64,000 nucleotides of DNA from assembly GCF_004664715.2 (NCBI RefSeq), contig NC_051065.1, positions 152,980,826 through 153,044,825 on the forward strand, written 5' to 3'. Numbering within the stretch: the stretch's first letter is position 1; every line of letters starts with the position of its first letter. A program made the position numbers and the translations under genes. Below the pieces are notes generated by a model. That model was not told the origin of the DNA and ran no database searches. It saw only the letters and a list, made by a program, of their open reading frames with translations. Positions 10,832-20,999 of the stretch are shown piece after piece. The stretch comes from Peromyscus leucopus. Taxonomy: Eukaryota > Chordata > Mammalia > Rodentia > Cricetidae.

Positions 10832-11195
10832 TTTTAGGGTTGTTTCTATTATTGTGAAGTGACACCATGACCATGGCAACTCTTATGAAGAAAAACTTTT
10901 AATTGGGGCTGGCTGACAGTTCAGAGGTTCAGTCCATTATCGCCATGGTGGGAAGCATGGTGGCGTGCAGGCAGACATGGTGCTGGAGAGGTAGCTGAGA
11001 GTTCTACATCTTGATTGGCAGGCAGCAGAAAGAGAGAGTGACACTGGGCATGGCTTGAGCATCTGAAACCTCAAAGCCCACCCCCAGTGACACACTTCCT
11101 CCAACAAGGCCACACCTACTCCAACAAGGTCACATCTCCAATAATGATATTCCCTATGAGTCTATGGGAGTCATTTTCATTCAAACCACCAAAAC
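10832..11195 (+). mobile_element. L1 3'-end fragment
   Basis: 'ggtttctattgctgtgaa'-like start, then 'gttcagaggttcagtccatt' and 'cacacttcctccaacaaggcc', a pattern repeated at 13046-13395. Confidence 0.65.
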
Positions 11196-11462
11196 CTCAC
11201 AGACATCCTGGTCTTCTGGCTCTTCTAAATTTTTCCCTCTTTTTTTGTGATGTTCCCTGAGCCTTAGATTGTTTCATGATATAGATGTATCAATTGGCAT
11301 TTGGGATGCTATGGTCAGTAGTTCTCTGCATTTTGACCAGTTGTAATTTTCTCTGTTTGCTGAAAAACAAAAACAAAAACAAAAAACAAAACCTTCCTGG
11401 ATGAAGGATGAGAGCACACTTATCTGTGGGTAGAAGGATAAGTATTATATTAAAAAAGCTAG

Positions 11463-11565
11463 GGGTTGGGGATTTAGCTCAGTGGTAGAATGCTTGCCTA
11501 GCAAGCGCAAGGCCCTGGGTTTGGTCCTCAGCTCTGGAAAAAACAACAACAGCAACAACAACAAA
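11463..11565 (+). mobile_element. ID element
   Basis: GGGGTTGGGGATTTAGCTCA, 'gcttgcctagcaagcgcaagg' in outline, 'cctgggtttggtcctcagctc' and a CAA-rich tail. This is the tRNA-Ala/BC1-derived SINE. It is a retrocopy, not a tRNA gene. Confidence 0.92.
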
Positions 11566-11575
11566 AAAGAATGCT

Positions 11576-11752
11576 GTTAGAGGGTGCTGGAAAGATGGCT
11601 CAGTGGTTAAGACCTGAGCTCAATTCCCAGCAACCACATGGTGGCTCACAACTATCTGTAATGAGGTCTGGTGCCCTCTTCTGGCATGCAAGCATACGTG
11701 CAGGCAGAACACTGTATACATAATAAATAAACGAATCTTTAAAAAAAATGTT
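11576..11752 (+). mobile_element. B2 SINE
   Basis: GCTGGAAAGATGGCTCAGTG, CATGGTGGCTCACAACTATC, 'ggtgccctcttctggc', then 'acataataaataaacg' and poly-A. Confidence 0.92.
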
Positions 11753-11944
11753 GTTAGAAATTGTACTGGTTTGGGAAAGTGATGGTACTAAGTTATCTAG
11801 GTCCCATGGCCTCAACAGCCACAGGTAGACTTATGGTACCAGGCATACAGTCCTTTCTTTTAATTGGGCCTTAATTCTAATCAGGGGGCTATTGGTTACC
11901 CCCCCAGATATAAGTGCCACTGTTGTACCTTTGGGGATATCTTT

Positions 11945-12090
11945 TTAAAAATGACTTGTTTATTCTCTTATTTTCTGTATATGAGTGTTTTGCCTGCATG
12001 TATGTATATGTACTGTGTGTTGTGCCTAGTGTCCACAAAAGTCAGAAGTGGGAGTTCGATGCCCCGGAAGTGGAATTACAGATTGTTTAT
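11945..12090 (-). mobile_element. B2/B3 SINE fragment
   Basis: Reverse B2/B3 right half ('gtttattctcttattttctg', 'gttttgcctgcatgtatg'), cut short at the B1 that follows. Confidence 0.6.
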
Positions 12091-12099
12091 TTGCTTGCT

Positions 12100-12228
12100 T
12101 GCTTAGTTTTTCAAGACAGGGTTTATCTGTGTAGCCCTGGCTGTCTTGGAACTAGCTCTGTAGACCAGGCCTGGAACTCAGAATTCCGTCTGTCTTTGTC
12201 TCAGGAGTGCTGGGACTTGTGGCTACAC
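12100..12228 (-). mobile_element. B1 SINE, old
   Basis: Diverged reverse B1 with TTTTCAAGACAGGGTTTATC and 'gtagaccaggcctggaac'. Confidence 0.8.
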
Positions 12229-12301
12229 TGTTATCTTAATGGCAGGTTAAAATTAAACAGTCTATGTGCACAGTAGGACAGCATACTGACCACATAGTCT
12301 T

Positions 12302-12465
12302 TTGTTTGTTTGTTTGTTTCTCGAGACAGGGTTTCTTTGTGTAGCTTTGTACCTTTCCTGGAACTCACTTTGGAGACCAGGCTGGCCTCAAACTCACAGA
12401 GATCCGCCTCCCTCTGCTTCCCGAGTGCTGGGATTAAAGTGTGCACCACCACTGCCCGGCTTGAG
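12302..12465 (-). mobile_element. B1 SINE with target duplication
   Basis: Reverse B1 with (TTTG)n left end, flanked by CACATAGTYTT at 12291-12301 and 12466-12476 (one mismatch). Confidence 0.93.
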
Positions 12466-12654
12466 CACATAGTTTTACAGGATCTCAAGGCATATCATCA
12501 ACTTGGCTGTAAGGTCTGGCAAAAGTTAAGTCTCTTCGAAGGCAAGAGGGATTTTCAGGAAACGTTAACACTGAGACAAATGCAACGTCTTTTGCTTCGT
12601 TGCTTTGGATGGCTGTGTCTGTCACATGACAATTGTCCATTCATGTGTCCTCTT

Positions 12655-12812
12655 TTTATTTTTTGTTTGTTTTTCAAGACAGTGTTTTTCTGTGTAGTCC
12701 TGGCTGTCCTGGAACTCACTCTGTAGACCAGGCTGGCCTCGAACACACAGAGATCTGCCTGCCTCTGCCTCCCGAGTGCTGGGATTAGAGGCATGGGCTA
12801 CCATCACCTGGC
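12655..12812 (-). mobile_element. B1 SINE with exact 14-bp target duplication
   Basis: Reverse B1 flanked by TCATGTGTCCTCTT at 12641-12654 and 12813-12826. Confidence 0.95.
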
Positions 12813-13045
12813 TCATGTGTCCTCTTGCTTAATTTATCCTCTTCTACATTTACAATCAGTATCTTTAAAATCTATGTGTGTCACATGCATATTTTTTCAA
12901 GGGACACTGGCAGAATTGGGGCTCTTCCTACCAGCTTCAGCTCAACATTTTATTGAAAAAAAAAAAAGTCTTAGCTCTAGTATGTAATATATGCAATTTT
13001 TATCCAGGCCAATAAGTACAAATACAAAAAAAATACAACATTATG

Positions 13046-13395
13046 TCTTAGGGTTTCTATTGCTGTGAACAGACAACAACCATGACTGTGGCAACTCTTA
13101 TAAAGGAAAACATTTAACTGAGGTGGCAACTAACAGTTCAGAGGTCCAGTCCATTATCATCATGGCAAGGAAAATGTTGGCATGTAGGCAGATATGGTAC
13201 TAGCTATATCTTGATCAGAAGTTAACAGGAAGTGGACTGTCACTGGACAGTATCTTGAGCATAGGAAATCTCAAAGCCCACCCCAAAAGTGACACACTTC
13301 CTCCAATAAAGCCATACCTACTTCAATAAAGCCACGCCTCCTAATAGTGCTACTCCCTATGAGATTATGGGGGCCAATTACATCCAAACTATCAC
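13046..13395 (+). mobile_element. L1 3'-end fragment
   Basis: Same family as 10832-11195: 'gggtttctattgctgtgaac', 'caactaacagttcagaggtcc', 'acacttcctccaataaagcc'. Confidence 0.7.
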
Positions 13396-14117
13396 ATCAC
13401 ATTGGTAAATTGTCTTGTGTTGCTTGAAGAAGCTGGCTCTGGAAGTGGAGCATACCTCCCTCCCCTATTTCAGAACCAAACAGGTTTGTCTCAAAGTGTC
13501 CTCCAAGATCCCTTGTCTGGGGATGATGGGCTGGGAAGAAAACAGCAAAACAGCCCAAGAGTCAAAGAACTGTGTCCTTGAGAAAGCCATAAAGTGAACC
13601 ATTTCCAACAGAAGTTACCATTGTTTATTCCATGCTATAAAACCGCCTTCAGTGGGATAGAGAAGCTGGGAGTTCTACCACGGGAAGCTCATTCCTGGGG
13701 AGAAAGCTCAACCAGGAGCTCCAGCTGACTGCCTCAACTTCCCCAGTTGGCCTCTGCTGCGTGCTGTGAGCACCACATTTGATGCCTTCCTTCATAACTG
13801 TCTTTGTTTTTGCCTTGGATGCTTCCCCTGACTGGCTGCTCGGCTTTGCAGGAGACTCTCTCCAGCCGGCCTCCTTAGCAGGGCTTCCTCAGTCAGTTTC
13901 TAATAGGTGTGTGTGAACACCTAATTGGCTGATGCTTTTCAGCTATTTTTTTTTTAACTTGGATGTGTCTTCCAAGGGGCTCTGCTCTGTTCAGGATGCT
14001 TTCTTTCACGGTCTGCCATTGACTGTCTAAAGGAAACTTACCCATTCAATTTCTGTTGAATGTTTTGAGCACCTGATTTGATGATGTTTTACTGTCTGTC
14101 TATCAGTCTATCTCGTT
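13396..14117. other. unclassified non-coding stretch
   Basis: No gene or family assignment. The text 13620-14050 is not obviously a SINE or LTR. Confidence 0.3.
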
Positions 14118-14410
14118 ATTTATTCCTTTACTTTTTGCAGAATGATAACCACAGGCTCTCCCTGACCCATGGCAATAGCAGGACATCTGAGAGGAATTTC
14201 AGTGGGGGTCCCAATGCCACCAGGATGAAGAGGTGCTGGAAAGACGGAGGAGTGAGGTGTTGTTTTGTTTTCTTTTTAATTAATTTTGGGGGAGTTCTCT
14301 TGGGGGGCATGTTGCGGGCCGATGTGGAGGGACTGGGTGGGCGGTGAGTGGGATTGGGGTGCATGATGTGAAATTCCCAAAGAATCAATAAAGAATTATG
14401 TTTAAAATGA
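14118..14410 (+). mobile_element. L1 3'-UTR terminus
   Basis: Ends in 'ggattggggtgcatgatgtg' and CAATAAAGAATTATGTTT, a typical rodent L1 3' terminus with its AATAAA. Confidence 0.7.
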
Positions 14411-15297
14411 CTATGCAATTCAAAGTATTTCAACAAGGCAAGAAGTTTTACTTATGCAGAAGGGTGTGTAGTCAGCAGGGTTGCAGTTGGGTCTTCATGC
14501 CTAAAGCCAATAGCTCAGTCATTCACTCTGAGTGGCTAAGGCTGGGCCTCCCATTGTTATATGATTGGTTATATGAGGGCAGTGTTTCTAGGGAGAATAT
14601 TTTGATTTCAAGAAGTGCTGACCTTGGGGGAGTTTGAATTTCTGCCAACAGGGTTCTTTTGCAATTTTTTTTTTTTTAAATGGAGTTATGTTTTATTTAA
14701 TCCTTTGATAGGACAGTATATTTTATTTATATTTCTCCCTCTTTTACAATACATTTTCCCTCTTTAAATTCTATTAAAAGCCTGATTTTTGTATTCTGAG
14801 ATGTTGATTATTAACATATTATTTTAATATGATGCATGAATTTTGCCACCTATAGATTATTTCAGTTAATCTTTGCCTGAGTGCACAGCATCCTACTGTA
14901 GACGCTAACAAGAGGTCAGGATGGATTATTACTCTTTTCATTTTCCAAACCATTATTGCACAAGAGTAGAAAAATGGTCATTTGTGCCTTTACTTATTAA
15001 TTATTATTATTATTTATTTTTATTTATATTTATTATTCCTATTTATTAGTTTCCAGATAACTCATTGGAAAAAAATAAGTTTGTCCCTGAAGGGTCTTTG
15101 TAATGGTGCCACCAGTAGCTATATTATTGGGAATGAAAGTACAATGTTGGCCAGTCACGTCTAGGGGTAGTCCACTTTGCCATGCCATTCTACTCAAGAC
15201 ATCCGGTTTGTCTGCTATACCCATAATAGTTTCCCTCATGTAATTCACAAATCCTTGTTGGTTGTGGTATATATAATTAATCCAGTCTACTTTTTAT
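14411..15297. other. unclassified AT-rich stretch
   Basis: Contains an AT-rich (TTA)n/(TTTA)n tract at about 14990-15055. Nothing coding is seen. Confidence 0.4.
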
Positions 15298-15417
15298 TTT
15301 TTTCGTTTTTCGAGACAGGGTTTATCTGGCTGTCCTGGAACTCCCTACATAGACCAGGCTGGCCTTGAACTCAGAGATCTGCCTAGGATTAAAGGCATGC
15401 ACCACCACTGCCCAGGA
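15298..15417 (-). mobile_element. B1 SINE with internal deletion
   Basis: Reverse B1 (TTTTTCGAGACAGGGTTTAT ... GCACCACCACTGCCCAGG) lacking part of its middle. Confidence 0.85.
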
Positions 15418-15639
15418 CAGTTTACATTTTTATTTAGGGTAGGTTACCAAAATAGTACTGACTCAAATCCTGCTGCTATTTTGTTCTGGGTCTTAAATTC
15501 TCCAGGGCCTCCTACTGGCACTCAGATGGAATCTAGATAAATACAAAGCTCAGATGACCCTCCTGGAGTCAGACTCTTACCTTATGGCATGACAATGGAG
15601 GCTGACCTTGGATAGACTACTGAAATACAACAGTGAAAA

Positions 15640-16135
15640 GGATAGATTGTTTACCCCCAGAGACCCCCTAGGAGCCGGTTTCCAGATGTAAGCACATAAG
15701 GGTCCTTTTATACAGATTCATCCTGGGCCACCGCACGGCAGATGGAAGGAAATGTGGCAGTGGCCACAAGCCCAGGTGTAGAGAGTTTTTATAGGGAAAA
15801 ACCACAAGCCAGGAATTACATGCTTGGGATTGGGTAGAAGGGATATGGGGCAGGGTGATTTTTTGAAACTATTGGTCTAAACTTTGGGCACGAAACCACA
15901 TTTGAAACCATTGGGTTAGACTTTTGGTGGGGAATCACAACCCGCTGAATAGGATTACCTGGACTGCTCAGCAGGATTATCTAGATATCTTCAAGGGCTA
16001 CTGTCCTGTATCCGTTCTAGTTGTCATGGCACATTCCTGAGGTCCTTCCTGGAACTGAGTACAGCAGGTGGTCTAAGATGGTGGCCCTACCCTAAGATGG
16101 GGTCTGTATTGCCTTCACAAGATCCCAACTAATGC
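15640..16135 (-). mobile_element. LTR-like block, low confidence
   Basis: The minus strand carries a TATA-like CCTATAAAAACTCTC near 15790 followed by pyrimidine-rich and GC-richer text, reminiscent of an LTR promoter. No ends or target duplication were found. Confidence 0.25.
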
Positions 16136-16738
16136 TTGCTCTGATACCTGCAGCCATCTGCTCTGACAGAGCTCAGGCTGGAGCGGTGTCATCTACACAG
16201 AGGTCTCAAGAATTCCAATTCCTCTCCACCACCCCCACTCACTTTTAAGGCAGGAGGTATAAATGGTTCCTACACAGGGAAGTCGGAAAGTGTGGGTAAG
16301 GGGTTTCTGTCTTGAACAACAGATGCCCCTTGTGGTTCAGGAACAGGAAGGATAAGGACTCACAAGGTGGTCTCCCTTGGGGTTATCTTGTCCTGTAAGA
16401 AGCTCGTGCATTCCATCCCTGAGACCTCCGAAGTTGACTGGAGCAGGAACAAGGCTCCCCCTGGAGGGCGTGGCCTCCCGCTGTGCAGGCTTCCCGAATC
16501 CCTGCTGTGTGAGCTGCCGGCCTCTTTAATGCACATTCCAGCCATGGATTAATTTCCTTAGGCCGAGTTTCAACCGCTATAGTTTTTCTGAAGCCTTTAT
16601 TTTCTTTTATTTGTGTACTCCTAGCCCTTATGTTCCAGTGATGAAAGGGCCCTGGTCTGAGTCTTTGATTATTAAAAGACAGGGTTACATGGACGGCTCT
16701 CCAAGTTTTGTAGAGCATTCCCTTTACTATTTGAATTT
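16136..16738. other. unclassified, possibly ERV-derived
   Basis: Only short ORFs. Phrases near 16570-16600 ('tctgaagcctttattttc') and 18260-18290 ('agagagaataaaggtttcc') are loosely related in reverse, which hints at shared repeat origin, but I cannot name it. Confidence 0.25.
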
Positions 16739-16865
16739 TCTTTTTTTCTTTTTTGAGACAGGGTCTCTCTACAAAGCCCTGGCTGTCCTGGAATTCACTG
16801 TATAGATCAAGCTGGCCTTGAACTCAGAGATCCACCTGTCTCTGCCTCCTGAGTGCTGGGATTGG
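16739..16865 (-). mobile_element. B1 SINE
   Basis: Reverse B1: GAGACAGGGTCTCTCTACAA to 'cctgagtgctgggattggga'. Confidence 0.85.
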
Positions 16866-16876
16866 GAACTTAATTC

Positions 16877-17385
16877 TTTTTTTTTTTTTTTTTTTTTTTG
16901 AGACAGGGTTTCTGTTATGGTATATTGCATGGGGGGACCTGGAGGGTATCCCATGTGTGCAGGAAAACATGCTGGCATGCTGGGCAGAGGCAGTGGCAGG
17001 GGCAGGCTGGCAACCCACACCATTCGGGGATGAAGGTCATTCAGGACCCAGACGTTGCATCCGCCAGGAAATAGTTTATTATAATAGAGAGACAAAGAGA
17101 AAGATAGGAAAGAGGGAGAGAAGAGAGAGGAAGGGAGAGAGGGGGTTGAGGGTGAGCACCTCATGGGAGGAAAAAAGAGAGAGAGAGAGGAAGGGGAGGG
17201 GTTTTTCCTTAAAATGAGGCTTTTATATCAGGATGCAGGGCGGGTCAGAATATTAACAGTTTTTCTGTGTAGCTCTGGCTGTCCTAGAACTCACTTTGTA
17301 GACCAGGCTGACCTCAAACTCACTGAGATCCTCCTGCTTCTGCCTCCCAAGTGCTGGGATTAAAGGTGTGCGCCACCACTGCCCA
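16877..17385 (-). mobile_element. B1 SINE split by an LTR
   Basis: Poly-T and GAGACAGGGTTTC (to 16912), then after the LTR 'ctgtgtagctctggctgtcc' to 'gccaccactgcccagc' (17259-17385). The two halves rejoin into one B1. Confidence 0.9.
16913..17258 (-). mobile_element. solo LTR, 346 bp, inside a B1
   Basis: The element starts TGTTA and ends TAACA, a perfect 5-bp inverted terminus with TG...CA ends. On the minus strand it has a TATA box (TGATATAAAA, 17221-17230) and AATAAA (17075-17080), in the correct order for LTR transcription. Flanks GTTTC (16908-16912) and GTTTTTC (17259-17265) are a plausible short target duplication inside the B1. It is purine-rich (GAGA) in its middle. No internal viral genes accompany it, so it is a solo LTR. 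Confidence 0.8.
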
Positions 17386-17501
17386 GCAGGAACTTAATTC
17401 TTAACTGTCTTAGCTGCAAACAGAATGCTTAACCTGAAAGGTATATTTTTCCTGTTTTGGTCTCATGCAGGAATGAACCTACTTTGTCTTTGTTATAAGA
17501 T

Positions 17502-17662
17502 TTTTTTTTTTTTAAGATTTATTTATTTATTATATATACAGGAGAGGGTGCCAGATCTCATTACAGATGGTTGTGAGCCACCATGTGGTTGCTGGGAATT
17601 GAACTCAGGACCTCTGGAAGAGCAGTCGGTGCTCTTAACCTCTGAGCCATCTCTCCAGCCCT
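17502..17662 (-). mobile_element. B2 SINE
   Basis: Reverse B2: poly-T, GATTTATTTATTTATTATAT, GATGGTTGTGAGCCACCATG, and CCATCTCTCCAGCCC. Confidence 0.95.
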
Positions 17663-17817
17663 ATAAGATGGTTTTTTAAGCCTAAAATGAAGGCAAGCTG
17701 GTTCACCAGATTAGATATTCATTAAACTGAAAAGTTAGTGGAGAGGTTATTTTACAGTTAAATCAATCACCAAGTTTCCCATTATCTTTCTCTATAAAAA
17801 ATAGACTAAAAATATTT

Positions 17818-17997
17818 CTTTTTTCTTTTTTTTTTTTTTTTTTTTTTTGGTTTTTTGAGACAGGGTTTCTCTGTGAAACAGTCCTGGCTGTCCTGGAACT
17901 TACTCTGTAGCCCAGGCTAGCCTCATATTCACAGAAATCCGCCTGCCTCTGCCTCCCAAGTGCTAGGATTAAAAGTGTGCGCCACCACTGACCGGCT
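17818..17997 (-). mobile_element. B1 SINE
   Basis: Long poly-T then reverse B1 ending 'gccaccactgaccggc'. Confidence 0.93.
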
Positions 17998-17999
17998 AA

Positions 18000-18741
18000 A
18001 AAAATATTTAATTTTAATTTCAGAGGGTCTGTCTCCTTGTGGTAGGAGTGTCCCTCTTCCCTGGGCACTGTAGTCATAGCCTTCATTTGGGTGTGACCTC
18101 AGTTATCCGAACGGCAGTTTCAGTGACTAACTGCACCAGAGTGGGCCCCTCACAGATCTGTTCCAACTTGTTCTCTTTCCAGCTTTTTATCAACATTCCT
18201 TTTCCAGGCTGGAACGGATGGGCTGGGAATTTGAGTGGAGGAGTCTGGGTGAGAAGGCCTCTTAATCTAAGAGAGAATAAAGGTTTCCAAGAAACAGACA
18301 TTTGCTTTCCATGGTGGAGGTAGTGACCTTTCCCAGGTACAGCAGTCCACATATCCTTTCATATGGGGACAGTTCCAGGTCCTCACACCCTGACCCCCTG
18401 GTTAGGGTTCTCTCTCGAGACTTTTGTGGCCTCTTTGATGGACAGGCCTCTTGTCTCATCAGGTAGCTCCTATCCTGACTGACCTTGCTGGCAAGGGCTA
18501 GGCAATTGTCTTGACTCTCTTTCCTATCTGATGTAGGCTAGGCTTCCAAGCTTTGTGGAACACTCCGGAAGATGGCGCTACCAGGCTTGTAATTTTAACT
18601 CTGTGTAACATTTAGATAAGCCTTAGACAAAACAGCCTAATTTTACATCACTCTTGGTTTTGTTATGACTCAGTTTCCCCAGGTTAAACTTAACAATGTC
18701 AGCAGAACCACAAGTAATTACCTTGACTGTACCTATATCCT
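18000..18741. other. unclassified stretch
   Basis: A 94-codon ORF at 18039-18323 has no domain. CGGAAGATGGCGCTACC near 18568 is a small GC-richer patch without CpG-island character. Confidence 0.3.
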
Positions 18742-18905
18742 GTTAATCCCACTGATGGAGAATAAAGCCACTACCACAGTTTAAAGCCAAATTTGAAGCA
18801 AGCTTAATTAAGTACTGGCCAGGTGGATGGGCTCTGGCCGGGTCCATACCTAGGTTCCTGGGAAATGGCCCCAAGTCATGGTTTGCAGCAGCTTAAGAAG
18901 GAAAA
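18742..18905. repeat. LTR-like repeat, copy 1
   Basis: 'gttaatcccactgatggag', 'gccaaatttgaagcaagc' and 'ggatgggctctggcc' recur at 24412-24535 in the same orientation. It stops at the B1 that follows. Confidence 0.6.
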
Positions 18906-18908
18906 CCT

Positions 18909-19093
18909 GGCTGGGTGGTGGTGGCGGCGGCGGCGGCGCCGCACGCCTTTAATCCCAGCACTCGGGAGGAAGAGGCAGGTGGATCTCTGTGAGTTCGAGG
19001 CTAGCCTGGGCTACAGAGTGAGTTCCAGGAAAGGCGCAAAGCTACACAGAGAAACCCTGTCTCAGAAAAAAAAAAAATTAAAAATAAAATAAA
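18909..19093 (+). mobile_element. B1 SINE with internal GGC expansion
   Basis: B1 whose 5' GGTGGTGGC has grown to GGTGGTGGTGGCGGCGGCGG and beyond. The remainder is a standard cricetid-type B1 with A-rich tail. Confidence 0.92.
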
Positions 19094-19123
19094 ACTTAAA
19101 TTTAACTTTGTCTCTCACAATCC

Positions 19124-19315
19124 TTGTTTTTTTTTTTTTTTTTTTTTTTGAGCCAGTTCTTTCTTGTGTCTGTTACCAAAATAGATCACTATAACCTTAG
19201 AGATTTTTCCTTTTTTTCCTCCTCCTCCTTCTTCTTCCTCCTCCTCCTCCTTCTCCTTCTTTTCCTCCACCTCCCTCCTTCTTCTCCTCCTTCTCCTTCT
19301 CCTCCTCCTCCTTCA
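19124..19315. repeat. poly-T and (CTT/CCT)n pyrimidine tract
   Basis: Poly-T at 19124-19149; mixed CCT/CTT triplets at 19209-19315, about 107 bp of nearly pure pyrimidine. Confidence 0.95.
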
Positions 19316-19446
19316 ACAGGTTCTCTCTACATAGTTCTGGCTGTCCTGGAACTCATACATTTTATAGACCAGATCATTTTTATAGATCACAGAGATCTGC
19401 CTGCTTCAGCCTCGGAGTGCTGGGATTAAAGATATGTGCTGCCCAG
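19316..19446 (-). mobile_element. B1 SINE, disrupted
   Basis: Reverse B1 with a small internal duplication ('tagaccagatcatttttatagatcac'). Confidence 0.75.
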
Positions 19447-19590
19447 CACCTCTTTAATCTCAGCAGAAGCAGGTGGATCTCTGTGAGTTTGAGACCAGCC
19501 TGATCTACAAAGCTAGTTCCAGGACAGCCAGAGCTACATAGAGAATTCCTACCTCAAAGAAACAAAAAGCAAGCAAACAAACAAAAGGTC
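19447..19590 (+). mobile_element. B1 SINE fragment, inverted relative to its neighbour
   Basis: 'gaagcaggtggatctctgtg', 'ccaggacagccagagctac' and a CAAA-rich tail. It abuts the minus-strand B1. Confidence 0.85.
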
Positions 19591-19639
19591 ATATGCCACC
19601 ATATCTGTCTAACCTTAGAGATTTTAATAAACTTTAATC

Positions 19640-20045
19640 ACTTAACATATATCTGCTCTGTTGGAATTTCTGGCTCACCCCTGCACCATCTGGGAAGGCC
19701 CATTCCTGTCTCTCTCCAAACCCACCCTCAGAGAGCCTCCACACAAAGCTCCCAAAAGTCCAAAGATCTGCAGTCTTGGTGGCTACTGCAGCTTCTTTGA
19801 AGTTTCGAGCCACCCAAATCTCTGCCTAAGTGCTCAGTTTTTGACCATACTTGGGCACCAATCCAGCTTGTGGTGAACATGTCATCACCCTTGGCCTACA
19901 GGCTATAAAATCTCCCTGCTTTCATTTGTGGGTGAGACCTCTCTGGCCTCAATCTCTGGAACCTGAGCACCACCCAGGAGTTGCTCTGCTCAAATATACC
20001 TGTTGTTATTCCTTTTCAATTCAGTTTGATCTGGCTTACTGCATT
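19640..20045 (+). mobile_element. probable LTR of a class-I-like ERV
   Basis: A TATA-like GGCTATAAAA at 19911-19920 is followed by a pyrimidine-rich R/U5-like stretch ('tttgatctggcttactgca'). There are no viral reading frames and the ends are approximate. Confidence 0.4.
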
Positions 20046-20117
20046 GGCAGAGAAACTTCTTCTAGGGGCGGGGAAGGGTGCAGAAACCTATCTAACGCAA
20101 ACAATATTAGGTCCTAT

Positions 20118-20960
20118 ATTGTTTGCTCCCAGGGTCCGAGGAAGAGTCTACCAACCGGCTGAGTATTCTAATCTGAGGGATATTCAATGAATCTAAGCAC
20201 ACTGAGTTCTTTAGTCCATTCGCTTTATTCTCCTATGGCGATTCCATCTACACAGTTTCTTTTCTGCTCTCTTACTTAGCTCCTCTCGGTCCCTCCTGCT
20301 CTCAGTCCCTTCTGCTGTTCTCTCATCATTCTACCTAGTTCTTTCCATCTCCGTCCTCATCTTTGTTCTTTTCCATCAATCCTATTCTACCCGTGCTCTC
20401 CGAGAAGCAGCATATATACCCACACAGTAATTCTTCGGTAAAGCAATGCTAGGCTTGAAGTTTTCAGGGTCTCAGAGAGAGGTGATAAGGACCCACACAT
20501 AAAGCAATTAATTGTCAGCTTCCAATTATAACCCAAAAGGGGAGTGACTAAAGGGGAGTTCTCTGGTAGGGTCAACTAAAGGCTAAGATCAGTTAGGGAA
20601 TTTATGTGCTCAAACAATAATCTAGAAATGGCTAGATAAAATGTTAGGGGTCAGTAAGTCACAAGAAAGTAAACTGTCTTTGGTGCCGCTTTTCCCACTC
20701 ATCCCAGCTGCAGCTGCTTTCTGATAGGGAGGGGGACATATGCTAGGTGGCTAAGCAACCTCTGTCAGAGCGTGTAGTATTTGGTTAGTAAAAGCACTTT
20801 CACTCAGAGTAATTGCTGAGGAGAAAATATAGGAATAGCACCTGGCTGAGGAGGAGTAAAAACTTAATTGGCACAAGAAAGAAGCTTGGCACCTGTTGCC
20901 TGCCTGGCCTGGAGGCAATCTCCTTGGGTCAGTGGGAAGTAACTGCCTTAACTCAGTATC
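20118..20960 (-). mobile_element. LTR-like element, minus strand
   Basis: On the minus strand a TATA box (GGGTATATATGC, about 20409-20420) lies some 185 bp upstream of AATAAA (20224-20229), separated by purine-rich text, as in an LTR. Termini and target duplication were not found. Confidence 0.4.
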
Positions 20961-20999
20961 TAGCAATGGCTAAAACTTCATCCCAGGAATGGGAGCAGT

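Noticed and set aside
11463..11565. tRNA-like sequence, considered as a tRNA gene
   Set aside because: It is the head of an ID SINE with an A-rich tail. The same holds at 29757, 30838 and 62261.
18568..18590. small GC-rich patch, considered as a promoter
   Set aside because: Too short and without CpG clustering or motifs.
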